From assembly GCA_030340625.1 (NCBI GenBank), contig JAOPHQ010004854.1, positions 56,001-120,000 of the forward strand: a stretch of DNA of 64,000 nucleotides, written 5' to 3'. Every line of letters starts with the position of its first letter. The stretch's first letter is position 1. Position numbers and translations under genes: made by a program. This document shows, piece by piece, positions 12,301-27,855 of this stretch. The notes below the pieces were generated by a model that saw only the letters and a list, made by a program, of their open reading frames with translations, was not told where the DNA came from and did not search any database. The DNA is from Merluccius polli. Lineage: Eukaryota > Chordata > Actinopteri > Gadiformes > Merlucciidae.

Positions 12301-15300
12301 TGTTTTGCTCAGAACTGATTTTTTCAACCGTTCAGATTTAAAAACATCTGAGCCATGTGCCATGTATTTTGTCTGTTGTCCATATAACCTTTGAATGACC
12401 TGTTCAACATAAACACCCTCTCAGAAGAAAGAGCATTCTTGTTCAAACATAATAAATACAACGCATGTGGTACGCCTTGGATTAATGGTGGATCATGCGA
12501 AACTATCGCTCTGTGGTGTCTTCTTCTCACGTATTCCCTGTGAAAATTAACAAGTTGCCTTGAAACTGACAACTTTCACACAATTGACTTTACTCCTTGC
12601 CTGGAGACACGAATATATTTGCACTTTGCGTCTACAACAGTGGAGGCTTGCTCTTCAGTGCGGCTGCCTCCTTGACTCCAGCTGTCACATTGCATGTTAA
12701 TTGGCTATGTGAGATGGGCAGGGCAATCTATTTTTTGCCCTGCAATCCAATTACAAGATTAGCCAGCATCTCGCTTCCATCTTAGACTAAGCTGTTTGTG
12801 CAGTGCAGGAGCACAGGAAAGAGCCAACTGGAGTTGTTTTCTTGCTTATTTGCCCTATATAGACAACACACACAGAGGTAATTTACTGAAGACAAAGCCC
12901 CAGTCACACGGGCAGCGTCCTGAAGTTCAGACCTCCTTCTCTGAATGCACAGTAACACATGAATCACTCTGTATAGGGGGCCACAACCATGGACACCAAC
13001 ATGTACAATGTGAAATGGGGACTGGAGCGGCGAAGCGATTGGCTCAGATTGCATCGAAACTGGCAGTGTTACTTACAAATCTGATCCAGATCCATAAATG
13101 GTGTATTTGACTTCACCCCAAGGCCCAGAATCTGGATCAATTGCCTAGTAATGAAGCAAAACACCAAAAACAAAAAAAGGCATTGAGGAGTTATACACTG
13201 TGCGTGTTCAGTACATAAAGGAACATGTTAAAAACAAATGATTATCAGGGTGGTGATGAGAACCCATGTGGCAGAGGAAGGTCTATTTAGTTAATTGAAA
13301 GTGGTGGAGGATTACACAATAAGAGCGTAAAGCGGCCAGTGGGATTTAGGCGCAGCAGGGTCTGCCTAGCTTGCATGCCAGTCCTTTCATGGTTTTACTG
13401 TGAGGCAGGGGCCACTTATGATTAACCTCTACAGGAACTTAAGCTTCTTTTTTACTCCTGGGTCGTTTTCATTGACAGGAACTCAAATGAGTAGTGGAGT
13501 AGTGAACAACTGGATCAAAACGTGACCACTTGTGCCTTCTTTGATCCGCTTTATCCAAAGTGTGACGTAATAGCAATATTGTGAACGCTGGGGGTAAAAA
13601 GAGCTTTATTTTGGGAAACAATCATTGGATCATTGGACGAGTGATGCCGAGTAGTGTTATGCATTTTTCGCGGTGGATTGTTAGCAGGATTACATCCTGG
13701 TATTTTTGGTGGAAGTAGGGTCTTATGTTAATGCACTCACTGTGACCGACACAAGGCTGGACCCGCCGGGCGAGTTCTCGGCAATGCGGGCGATGTAATA
13801 CTCGGAGGTGAACGCGGGGACGTTGTCGTTGGTGTCCAGCAGGTGGATCACAATGTCGGCCGTGGCGCTGAAGCGCTCCGGCGTGTCGATCTCCACAGCC
13901 AGCAGCTGCTCGGAAACACACACAAACACACATACAAAGTCTTGACATATTTGTTTGTATGGCTTTGTGTTGATGTGTAAGTGTGTGATGCTGCAAATCA
14001 GGTATCTTGGGAAAAGAGAATGAGAATGAGTCTAACCTGTATAAATAAAGATTACAAAAATTAAAATAAATACAATTATATTATAAATTATAAATAAATG
14101 TATAAATGAATACAATGTCTTGATAATTCTGTAGAGACCAGAAATGTAATAATATTACTCAGGGTTGAACACTTGGGTAGATGTCCCCATCAATCAATTA
14201 AAGAGGGGAAAAGATAATTGTCTACAAGTAATACTTTTAACTGATAATTAAGTGGTCCAACTCCCTTCCAGACCGGTCGCGGTTTTGTCCCCATCAAAGA
14301 TATAAATCAACACATATGCTAAAGGAGAATTAATTCATGGACAAATTCTAACGCTATCTAATCTAACAGAGAAAGCGGGTGTTGCAGAATGTCACAGGTT
14401 GGAGAGTCGGACCTTGAAGGATAAGGTGGACCCCTTCTCGTAGTCGATCCCGGACGTGTCCTCGACGATGATGGTCACCTGGGCTTCGTTCAGGACCGTC
14501 TGCGGCACGACGCGCAGCACGCGACCCGGCCCCACCAGCCTCAGCTTGAACTTAGCGTTTGCTCCCTGCATGGGAAACACACCGACGCAATCGTTATGAC
14601 TCAGAAACACAAAGCACGCATACATTAGAAGCATACTTTAGCATAGACGTATATCCATATATATGTTTAATGAGGAAAATTGTGTTTGTGGCTGCAACAG
14701 AATGCTATGAATTCAAAATGCTTATCATGGCTAAAGTAACCATGGAAGAAGTGATGCTCACATCACTTCTTCCAGTGATGTGAGCTGGAGATTTACAAGT
14801 ACAGTTTGTTTGTATTTTAATCTGTTTAATCTGTTTAATCTGCAGTTGGGAAGTGTGAAAAATGTATCTTGAATATTACTGTAAGAGTTGACACACATAA
14901 CGATGCTTTTGTAAGCCAGTTAGAAAAAAAATAATCTTGTAAAGATGAATACTTTGCCAATGTTAGTTGTGTATTAAACACTTGGTTTGCGAAAAATGTG
15001 TCTTGTTATGATACAATTAAACACGCATTTATGCAACCCAATCTCTTGCTACGTTGTTATCACACCCTAGTCTGGCTTACCGGGTGTAGGTTGTTGGTAC
15101 AAGCCTGCCCAAGCCTGCCATTGGGCAACTGAAATAGGCAAGCCTTAGTGCTGGAGCCAACTGCCAAATTTCCCAACCGAAAAATAACATACGTAGCTAC
15201 ATACAATTATTTGCTATGTGTGGGGACCAGATTGATAATGTTATTGATTACACTATTGATTACCTGATCGGAGTCGTTGACGGTGATCTTGAAGCCCCTG

Positions 15301-18300
15301 AGAATCTCCCCGGCAGGTGGATGCTCAAACATGGTGACCTCGAAGCGGTTCTGGGGTCCGTTCTCCCCGTAGAAGGTGGGCGGGTGGTTGTTGAGGTCCA
15401 CCACACGGACCGTTACCGTGGTGATGTCGTAGTCCATCGGCTCCTCACTCTCTCCTACCTCGGAGGCCTGTCGGGTTGTTAGAAAAAGATCTCAAATCAT
15501 ACAGATTTCATAGACGATAGAGCAGCAGATTTAACCGGGATTGGTCAACTGAAACAATGAGGTACGATTCTGATCTTGTATCTATAAAACTTACTCCACT
15601 ATAATTCACTACAAAGCAAATATGTGTATCTTAACTTTCCCCAAAGCTAAAAGCTTTTTTTATTCAAGCAATACACTCAGTTTGTTCAGAGTTTGATATT
15701 GTCAACAATAAGAGGAAACCATTAAGCCAACCAAATCTGGATAATCAAAACTAAAAAATATATGCCATTAAAATAATATCATGGCCTTTTCCATTACACT
15801 TTCCTAATTCCTTTTCCATTTGATGCATAAGAATATTATTATATTATAAAAATATAATAATAATACACTAATCCACGTCAAATACTATTTCAGTAGAATG
15901 CTAATGGAAAAATGTTTTCTGAGTGGATTTTCATTACTACAGTATTGTAGGGCTTGTACATCGTGACGTCACAATGACCGCCGCCAGTTATGAAGCATAT
16001 GAGCACTGGAATGTTAGTTATTTTGTTAGTCGTCTGCCACAGCATTTCTCATGTGGCAAAACAAAGTTTTTCTTAGACTATGTTATGGTATATTTAGGTT
16101 GATTTAGGATTTTACAGTACTACAACTCTTTAACAACTCTAACGTATCGCCAACAAAAAATCCCATGATGCATTCTGATGTACAATCCCTATAGGATGTG
16201 AGCACTTTATCCACCGGGGAGCAGGCAAGGGGTTTAGAGCAGCCAGTCCTACCTTGACTCTGACTTCAAATAGCTCACTCCTCAGCTGGCCTGGGTGAAT
16301 TGTCAGGCTGATGCAGCCGCTTGTGCTATTTATGTCAAAGACGCCATCGCTGCCTGAAAACGTCACGGAAATAAAAAAGAAAAAAACAAGAAACATTTTT
16401 AAACCTGTGATCGGATGACACTGTTACAAAGAAAAGACAATTTCAGGTTGTTTTTTTTGTTAAACATGAATGATGACAGTGACAGTAAAAATAAATATGG
16501 TGGAATTACGAAATTCTTACCATTGATAATAGAATAATGAATAGGGTTCGGATTGCCTTGATCTCCATCTTTGGCATAGACTGTAAATATTTCCGAACCC
16601 TAGCGGTAAAAAAAAACAAAACATGGTAAATTGCAACCACAATGTATTTACAGTAAATTCACATTAATACAAATGTAACAGCTTTAATATTGTACACACT
16701 AAATCAATATGAGCAGCATTATATCACTGTGTTACTGTTGTGTTTTTAGAGTGTATCGAAGTACATAATAAACAACATTTCCCCTGGTGGGATAATTAAT
16801 TAAAACTTGAAACTTCCAAGGCTTTGGATGGGCTTTTGAAAGGATTCAAGATTCAGGTATTTTGTCACATCACAAATGTACAACACGTATAAAGGAGTGA
16901 GTGAAATTCCTCTGTGCAAACTGCCTTTGACTGTAGCCACATGGTACAGGTTACAATATTAAATAAAATATACTAAAAATATAATAAGCAAATAAAGCAA
17001 GTATAAAGATGTAAAATAAAACAAAAGAATATCTATATATAATATCTAAAAATGTGATATAATATTAAGATATATAAGAATGGTACTGAGGATATTAAGT
17101 AGGTAGACAGGTCTATGTACCTGTGTGTGCAAAAAATGGAGTATCATGTAATATTAAGTAATGTGTTGAATAGGGCTTGTACATCAGAATGCATCATGGG
17201 AGGACTCATGGGAGGAGAGTTGTAGTACTATAAATTCCTAAATCAACGTTAATATACCGTAACCTAGGCTAGTGAAAACTTTGTTTTGCCACATCTCATG
17301 AGAAACACTGAAGTAGTTTCAAACACAACATAATGACAAATCATGTCACGATTAATTACTAAACAATGACCAAAAAACCATAACTACCGATACAATTACT
17401 AACATGCCAATGCTCCTATGCTTCCTAAATGGAGGCGGTCATTGCAATGTGACGTTGTGATGTACAAGCCCTATAACTTGCAGAGATACTTACCGGAAGT
17501 GAGACCTCATAGATGTACCCAAAGTAGGGCGTGCCGACGAATGAAGGGGGCGTGTCCTGGGCGTCGACCACATTGATGGTGATGGTTGCCGTGGAGCTCA
17601 TCACCTGGTGCATGCCTTTGTACTTTCCACCTCCGTCCTGACAAAGATAAACTTCTGTTTGTTATTATCATTTATTGTTGTTTAGTTATTTAGCATTTCA
17701 GTTCTGTATATGAAACACTGGCAGTTGACAAAGTAGTAAAAGAAACCAGAATATTTCATATCAGTCCTTAAGGTAAAGACATTACTGGTCAAGGTGATAA
17801 TTAGTTTATTAAGGAATTCATAATACGCTACATAGTTCTTTATTGTTTCATCCGGAAAACCTTCACTATATATTCTACATTGCCAATTTTGCCAAAACGA
17901 CTAAATACAAGCCAATTTCTAAAAATCAGACCATTAGACATTTATTTATATATTTTCATATATTGTATTATGGTTACATGACTTTACACTCCAGTAAATC
18001 ACTATATAATGCTAGATTAAATGTATATCTTCCAGTTGTATTGTGAATTGTTTCAACCACGTAACATTTTTTAAACAAGGAGTGAAGAAAGTTGAACCTG
18101 CGATGACTTTGATCACATGCTCTCAACCAAGCCAATTCAATGGTTTACATTGTGTTATCATGAACTAGTGTCTAGTTCATGACAACCATGACAACGCCTA
18201 CTAAGATGGAGGCCAGGAGGTTACCTTGGCAACCACAGTAACGAAGTGTGCCGGCGTTGTCTCGTAATCCAGCGTCTCGTTGGCTCTGATCCGGAGGACC

Positions 18301-18483
18301 CCACTGTGCCCGTCGATGGTGAACTTTGTGGGCACTGAGCTCTGATCACATGGGAAAAACAGGAAATAAAAATACTTAAAATACTTGAAAATAGAAGGAT
18401 AATAAAACAATGATTAGTATAAATAATTAATTCACAGTGTGTGTGTGTGTGTGAGTGTATGCGTGCCTGCATGCATGTGCTTG

Positions 18484-18524
<41 letters not shown>

Positions 18525-19518
18525 ATCTCAGCACCTCACTCTGATCATGCAGTGTGTTGCATGACTACAACCCCAGAGCCTGAGCCTCCAATGCCTTCTT
18601 CAAATGTCATTGAGATTGTCTTCCACTGAAGTACAGACTGTTCTCAGACATAATGTTCATCTCTGCCTCCACACAGGTTTCTGCACTACTGAAATACGTG
18701 ACCTTCTGCTCCGTTAAAATGTCTGCAAAGTGGGTGCAGTCCTGATGTCAGCCTAACCTTTATTGTGGCCGTGTCACCTAGCGGCTACCTTGGTTCTATA
18801 ACCAAGATGGCCGCTAGGTGAATAAGGCTAGCGTTTAGAACCAAGATGAAACCAAGATGGCCGCAAGGTGACTAAAGCTAAGGTGACTTAAAACAGAGGT
18901 GGCCGCTTGGTGAAAAAGTGTTTAGAACCAAGATGGAACCAAGATGGCCGCTTGGTGAATAAGACTAGTGTTTAGAGCCAAGATGGAACCAAGATGGCCG
19001 CCAGGTGTATAAGGCCCATAGGAACCGTGGGAGGGGAGGTGAATGTGTGGTATTTACCTGCAGGTAGTACGAGACGCTGCCCCCTGAGCCCATATCTTTA
19101 TCCACTGCTTGGACCTTGTAGATACTGCTGCCAGGAGCAGTGTCCTGTTGAGCCAGTAGACAACCAATCAGCACGTTTAAATAGTAGAGATGGGACCGAT
19201 CCGGTTCAATATCGTTTGACGTAATTAATTTATCGGATATCGGACTGACATCGCCGATCCATGTACCGATCCAGATTCCATTCCACAGCTTGTGCTGGAC
19301 CATGAACACGCCGTAACATACCATGAGACAGTGCTAGTAAGTAGTATTGAAAGTGTAGATATTTATTTCTCTAGGTCTTGCACTTTTATTGAATTGAATT
19401 GAATATATATATTACATTTGAAAACCTTACAGGTGTATGTATGTACATAGGCCTAACTGTTGTGTGGTTTACAGTGTCATGTAAACTTACACATTATATC
19501 AACAACAGCAACAACAAC

Positions 19519-19563
<45 letters not shown>

Positions 19564-21492
19564 CAAGAAAAAAGAGCTCTGGTATCAGAATTAGTATCGG
19601 TATCGGCAGATATCCAAATTCAGGTATCGGAATCAGATCGCATCGTGCATCTCTAGTTTTAAGCACAACGCTGATGCCTCAACTCCATCGCCATCAGCTT
19701 CCACAGAGTCGCGATGATGTAATGAAATGTAATTCAAAAAATAAATAAAAGAGGATTACAAATTCACTTCATGAACATCTTTCTTTCCTGCCCCCCCCCC
19801 CCCCCCCCCCCCTTCATCTACCTCAGGGATGTCGATGATGAAAGGCAGGTTTCGGTACTCTGGTTGTTCGTCGTTGGCGTCAGTGACGAAGATCCTCACC
19901 GTCTCGACGACCTGCAGACGGAGCAGGAGGGGAGTTCACTCACTGACATCATGTACAATACATAGAAACAAACATTATTATACAGGCGTGTGCAGAAAAT
20001 ACACGGAACCGACAATGTGAATTCAAGTTGGTGTATTTCTTTCTCTCAAAATGGCTCGTTAATAAAGCACTCGAAGGTGTGAATTCACTCGTTCACTCAA
20101 GCAAAAGGTTTCAGGTTCGTACACTCACTTTATTACGGCCATCTGTGATGCTGACAAGTGCTGAGATTTCAGCTTGTTTCTACAAGAAAAAAAAAAAAAA
20201 AAGATGAAATTATCAATGTGCTCCAAGAAGAAGCCCATTCAACTCATTTTTATTTTGTGTTAAATCACAACCATCTGTATGATGATGACTCACCTCTCTG
20301 TCCAGCTCCTGGATGAGGGTCACATTTCCTGACTTGGGGTCCACCTTAAAATACTCCCTGGACCCCTTCTCGAAGGTCAGTCCAAATCGCACCGGGTCTT
20401 CCTCCGGGTCTGTGCCATTAAGCGTGTACACGTGTGTCCCTGCATGGCACAGAAAAAATACCCAATCAAAATAGCTTTCCACCCCCATGAATTCAACAAC
20501 CAAATGATACTTTAATTCGCCTATAAAAAAAAACCTAGGAGGGAAACTGTGATGAGGTGATAACCTGTAATAATGTGTGTAACTCATCAGAGATTGTGTC
20601 TCGGTTTATGACCATGAGATGATAATCTGGCCAGGTGAGTCATCTGCAGCTATTTGTTTGCGTCGTCATAATCTTAGACGGCCTTACTGGGGGCCAGACA
20701 ACACCACCTTCAGTACCTGCATCCCCACACACACCTTCGGACTGGGACACACCCACACACCCCCCCCACACACACAATGAAAGACACACGAAAACGTACA
20801 GAAAAAGTACTCACCAACCGGTGTGTCCTCTGAGATGCTGAACAAAGCCATGTTGCCATGAGTGCTGCTGGGTCCATGGTCATAGAAATACGGCGCGTAG
20901 TCGGATTGCCCTTTTTTAAAAGTGGAGGTGAGCAGGAACAGCCTGGTGTCACAACGCAGCTACACACTGTGCACACTATAGATACTGCACCCTTTTCATG
21001 CAAAGCATACGCATATAAGCATACGCCACAAGTGTTTTAGAGTGCTATTAAATACTACAATACCATTAAATTCACATATAAAATGTCAATATGCATGTCT
21101 AAGTGAAGGAAATATAGATATAAATTATAGATTTATATGATATGACGCTTACTTGCTGAAAGGGCAAGTATAGCATGCAGAGAGGGGGGGTGGGGAGGGA
21201 AACCCAAGATGAAATAAAATAAGATAACAAAAATAAGACACTATTTAAACACCTGATCGTGAGTTTTAATACCCAAGTTGAGAGTTTCAACAACAGCAAA
21301 GACACAAGACCTCCCTCCAACGACAAGACTGGGTCTGGGTGTTAAGGGGGGGGGGATTAGCTGGGTGGTGATCATCAAGGCAGAAAGGGGCAGCATAGGC
21401 GAACCGCCCTGAGCGCACGTACCTGAGGCGAGGCGCGCCAGGGAGGCGGCGACGAGGAGCCACCAAACCCGCGTCCCCTCTTGTCTCTTCAT
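8752..21492 (-). CDS. cdhr1: CDHR1, cadherin-related family member 1 (photoreceptor cadherin, PCDH21)
   Basis: Calcium-dependent cadherin-related protein of the photoreceptor outer-segment base, needed for disc morphogenesis; human mutations cause cone-rod dystrophy. Coding exons, high to low: 21492-21423, 20910-20815, 20439-20294, 20179-20129, 19911-19822, 19144-19058, 18341-18225, 17637-17494, 16599-16521, 16353-16253, 15467-15264, 14565-14413, 13905-13741, 13144-13077, 11900-11672, 11034-10780, 9306-8752. All phases close and give 869 residues (human 859). The start opens a signal peptide (RVWWLLVAASLARLASG). Six cadherin repeats follow, with linkers DANDEQPEY, DAQDTPPSF, DLNNHPPTF, DTNDNVPAF and DLNDHSPEF. 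The transmembrane helix is near residues 700-726, then a proline-rich tail of about 140 residues. An alternative last exon is at 10198-10001. The gene lies tail to tail with lrit2, as in mammals, and head to head with pdzd7. Confidence 0.95.
9806..9811 (-). promoter_or_regulatory. cdhr1: Candidate poly(A) signal for short cdhr1 transcript
   Basis: The minus strand has AATAAA about 190 bp past the stop of exon 17a and before the acceptor of exon 17b, placed to terminate the short-tail transcript. Confidence 0.45.
10001..10198 (-). other. cdhr1: cdhr1 alternative last exon, short form (17a)
   Basis: The acceptor gctttcag is followed in phase 0, the same phase as exon 17b, by 65 codons and a TGA at 10001-10003. 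The peptide begins IKARIVSYFLGLSKRPLTVF, spans a transmembrane helix (VSIVITLILVTVCISTILYC) and ends after a short basic tail (IRPESNYIKVIRRAK). It is recognisably paralogous to the start of exon 17b (FL...PxxVxGM, ST..Y, KKSRIRP/TKSNRITP, R.I.R), so the exon looks duplicated. Used as terminal exon it gives a 750-residue protein lacking the proline-rich tail. No transcript evidence is available here. Confidence 0.8.
11441..11608. repeat. Dispersed SINE-like repeat, copy 1
   Basis: Contains the segments gctcaaagtgctttacaa, cccattcacccattcataca and acaacctgctctacc, shared with 27635-27855 and, inverted, with 51003-51205. It lies in the cdhr1 intron between exons 16 and 15, about 65 bp from exon 15's donor. 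Confidence 0.55.
11976..12278. mobile_element. hAT-like non-autonomous element, TAGGGCTGCAA family (copy 1)
   Basis: The ends read TAGGGCTGCAA and TTGCAGCCTTA as an imperfect inverted repeat, with an AT-rich interior containing aataatcaagtaatc-type sequence. A second member lies at 55414-55736. Non-coding; inside a cdhr1 intron. Confidence 0.6.
15949..16190 (+). mobile_element. MITE, AGGGCTTGTACATC family (copy A)
   Basis: Terminal inverted repeats AGGGCTTGTACATC and GATGTACAATCCCT. The interior has gtgacgtcacaatgaccgcc near the left end and cccatgatgcattctgatg near the right. It lies in the cdhr1 intron just downstream of exon 10 (its right end is about 60 bp from the donor). Copies B (17172-17472) and C (59935-60281) share ends and interior. 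Confidence 0.75.
17172..17472 (-). mobile_element. MITE, AGGGCTTGTACATC family (copy B, inverted)
   Basis: Same family as copy A in the opposite orientation: the catgatgcattctgatg end is on the left and the ggcggtcattgcaatgtgacg end on the right. It is closed by AGGGCTTGTACATC and GATGTACAAGCCCT. Its right end lies 21 bp from the exon 8 boundary of cdhr1. Confidence 0.78.
18437..18522. repeat. TG microsatellites in cdhr1 intron 7/6 region
   Basis: Two (TG)n runs, 18437-18453 and about 18485-18522, separated by a short TGCATGC-rich stretch. They lie upstream (in transcript sense) of cdhr1 exon 7. Confidence 0.9.
18748..19018. mobile_element. Internally duplicated element related to the GGCCTTATTCACCT family
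   Basis: Several tandem, diverged copies of a unit of about 55-65 bp containing gtttagaaccaagatgg and aagatggccgcttggtgaa. It is bounded by cctttattgtggc on the left and gtgtataaggccca on the right. Related single-unit copies lie at 949-1108 and 54060-54110. It sits in a cdhr1 intron about 40 bp from exon 6. Confidence 0.6.
19185..19655. mobile_element. TIR element TAGAGATG...CATCTCTA
   Basis: TAGAGATGGGACCGATCC at the left is mirrored by gcatcgtgCATCTCTA at the right, and both arms are rich in tatcgg/ccgata words (gtatcggtatcgg). A (TAA)n microsatellite at 19519-19563 is embedded. This resembles a common class of hAT-type non-autonomous elements in fish. It is inside cdhr1 intron 5. Confidence 0.55.
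19791..19812. repeat. Homopolymer C/G run beside a cdhr1 donor
   Basis: A run of about 22 C on the plus strand (G in the transcript) begins about 10 bases after the 5' splice site of cdhr1 exon 5 (exon end 19822). Confidence 0.9.
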
Positions 21493-21751
21493 CCCGGCGA
21501 GGAGTCGAGGCGAGGCTGGGTCATGTGGAAGAGCGAGAGAGAGACCGGGAGCGGCGGAGAGACCAGCAGCAGGCAGCAACAGCCTTCTTTTTTTTCTCTG
21601 AAGGTGTCTCAAGGAGCTCAGCAGGAGGGGAGGGAGGGAGGGAGGGGGGGGGGGAGAGAGAGGAGCTGAACGGCAGATCCTCCTCAGACCCTAATCCCGG
21701 TGACGCACCCACTGGTGCGTCTCCGTGTGGCCACGTCGGAGGGCGCAAGGG

Positions 21752-21753
<2 letters not shown>

Positions 21754-21834
<81 letters not shown>
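21754..21834. repeat. (ATG)n trinucleotide microsatellite upstream of cdhr1
   Basis: About 27 uninterrupted ATG units on the plus strand, (CAT)n in the cdhr1 sense, starting 262 bp upstream of the cdhr1 start codon. On the cdhr1 strand it creates no upstream ATG. Confidence 0.97.
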
Positions 21835-21835
<1 letters not shown>

Positions 21836-22036
21836 GACGCAGTTCACACCCTTCCCAGGTGTTGTCGCACCTGGGGGTACAAGCAGTTGCACGCCGTTTT
21901 GCGTCGGTTTAGGGAATAAAAGATCGACGGATCATCATATGGCAACTCATTTTGTTGTTGTTTGTTAAATACTAACGCAATAATGGACTAACAAAATATA
22001 GTAAGGAAATATAGCAATATACCATTTTTTATATTT

Positions 22037-22319
22037 GGTAACACTTAAGATTAGGGACCACATATTCACCATTAACTAGTTGCTTATAAGCACACATATT
22101 GTCTCTTTATTAGTCATTATAAAGCACTTATTAATGCATTATTCTGCATGACCATATTCTGCATGACCATATTCTGCATGGCCATGTACTTTAATATTAG
22201 AGCTTTCCTTTAATAACCTCCTAATTACTGCTTATTGAGTTAGGAAGTTGTTGTACATAAATTACGATCTTAGCAACTAGTTAATGGTGAATATGTGGTC
22301 CCTAATCTAAAGTGTTACC
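22037..22319. mobile_element. hAT-type MITE with 8-bp target duplication
   Basis: Long terminal inverted repeats of about 45 bp begin GGTAACACTTaAGATTAGGG and match the right end read in reverse almost base for base. The element is flanked by a perfect direct repeat ttatattt (22029-22036 and 22320-22327), the 8-bp duplication expected of hAT transposition. The interior has three tandem copies of attctgcatgaccat. No ORF. Confidence 0.85.
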
Positions 22320-22338
22320 TTATATTTAATATTGTAAA

Positions 22339-25853
<3,515 letters not shown>

Positions 25854-27634
25854 CACTCTGTGTGTCTTGAAAATCACTATATAAATGCAATTAATTACCA
25901 GGTATTCAAAACATATATCACTCCCAAATAACTGCCTCTTTAACAAATGTAAACAAATTGCACCTATACGATTATCTGTCAATCTGCCATGTACACACCC
26001 CCATCTGTCCATAAAAATGACTTGCAAGACATTAGCACATAGGCTATGCAAGGTGTATGTAGTTACATACACAGCGATACACTGCCTCCTAGTGGGCAAT
26101 TTCAGTCCTACGTGTATAATGAATACAGCTCATGAAGGGCAATACAATTATTTGGTAATATAATATTAATGTGTTCAAAACTTTTTCTAAATTTTACTAC
26201 TTACTAGTAGTAAACTTACTAAACTACGTTTTTTTTTAATTCAATGGCCGCATGCTGTCCTTGACTTACACAATAACCTACCTTCAAGAACGGCATCAAC
26301 TTTAGGCGAATTAACAAGCTAAACTAAACTAAAAAAGAGGACGTCATTTATATATGCTTTCTTTTTGTAGGCCTAGGTATGTCTTTACTCATGCAGCCAC
26401 AGCTGAATGCTGTTTGCTCTGAATGGCGGATAGGAAATGTATTATAAATGTAAAAAAATAAATAAAAGACAACACCCTAGCCACTAGCACAGTGATTGGC
26501 ATAATGACCATCCACTCAGAGAGGCTCGTAGTTTATAACCAGCCGACCAATAGGCGCGTCGCATGGGCGGGGCTTCGCCGGAGAAAGAAATGCCTCAGGT
26601 GTGTCAGGTCGTTTTGCACAACATGAGGACAGGTAGGCTGCGTTTTCACTGCCTTCATTATTTTACATCGTATCGGGTGTCGGATGCTTCTCATTTAGCT
26701 TGAGCAATGTGTACTTTCATCGGTTTTTGTTTTGTTTTATCTCACCCTAGACTGACCCTGAAGACTAGCTCAACAGTTGAATATATAGTTAGTTTTGTCG
26801 AGTGTAAAAACACTGGCATTATACATTAGCACAGTATTAGTATTAATGGATATCTGGCATGTGGGCGAGTTGCCTTGTGCAACAACATTGTAACATGTTA
26901 TCCAGCTTTATTCACGCATTTGTAACGAGTAAAAAAGTCTCTACTTTATAATTGATGTGATATAATTATATTTATCTGACTTGTCTCGTCGCTGTCCGAA
27001 GTGCTTAAGTACAGGAAACCCCCTCCGTGACGTCATCAGGTTAGGCTTAGGCAGAGGTTTCCATGGTATCGAAAGTCAGGTGACGTCATGACTGTAAGTG
27101 GGTCAGGCAGCATTGTCCTTAAAATAATAATAATATTAATCTGAATCATACGCCTTGGTCTGATGATAAACACGTTCATAATCACCTGTGTGCTAGACTA
27201 GAGGCATATTTAACTGTATTTGCTCTACAATGACCATTTCACCTCTGATTTATTTTGTTGATGTCAGACTGGGGTTGAGTGAGATGCGCCATGGACAGGA
27301 ATAGACAAACATGTGACTCAAAGGAGCCAGAAAGACAGTCATCATGCCACATAGAAGTTTACAAACGTGAGTCTGCCTAGCAACTCAATGTATACCATGT
27401 ATGTAACAACAATGTATAGGTATGTAATGCCAACTCATTGTATGGATCTGTATGGTGAACAGCTGTAGGAAATCCAAAATGGTGTAATTCTGCTTTTTTT
27501 ATTTTTCTGTATCATTTTTCATGCTGCCAAAAAATGTATGAAAGGGTGACATTGAGGAAACAAAATGATTATATTGTCTCCCACATGTTTTTAAAAAGGT
27601 TTGGAAATCAAAAAAAAAAGTTTTTTTTCTGATC

Positions 27635-27855
27635 AGTAGCCCCTCAAAGCATTTTACAATTAGTGCCTCACATTCACTCATTCATACACTCATTCATACA
27701 CTCATTCATACACCGACGGCGGTGTCAACCATGCAAGGCAACAGCCAGCTCGTCGGGAAGGTTAGGTGTCTTGCTCAGGGACACCTCGATACTTGGCTAG
27801 GAGGAGCCGGGGATCGAACTCACAACCTGCTCTACCTTCTGAGCCAATGCCACCC
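27635..27855. repeat. Dispersed SINE-like repeat, copy 2
   Basis: Contains tcaaagcattttacaat, a short tandem of cactcattcata, ggttaggtgtcttgctcaggg and ggggatcgaactcacaacc. The last resembles an inverted tRNA B-box and is typical of tRNA-derived fish repeats. Related segments are at 11441-11608 and 51003-51205. Confidence 0.6.
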
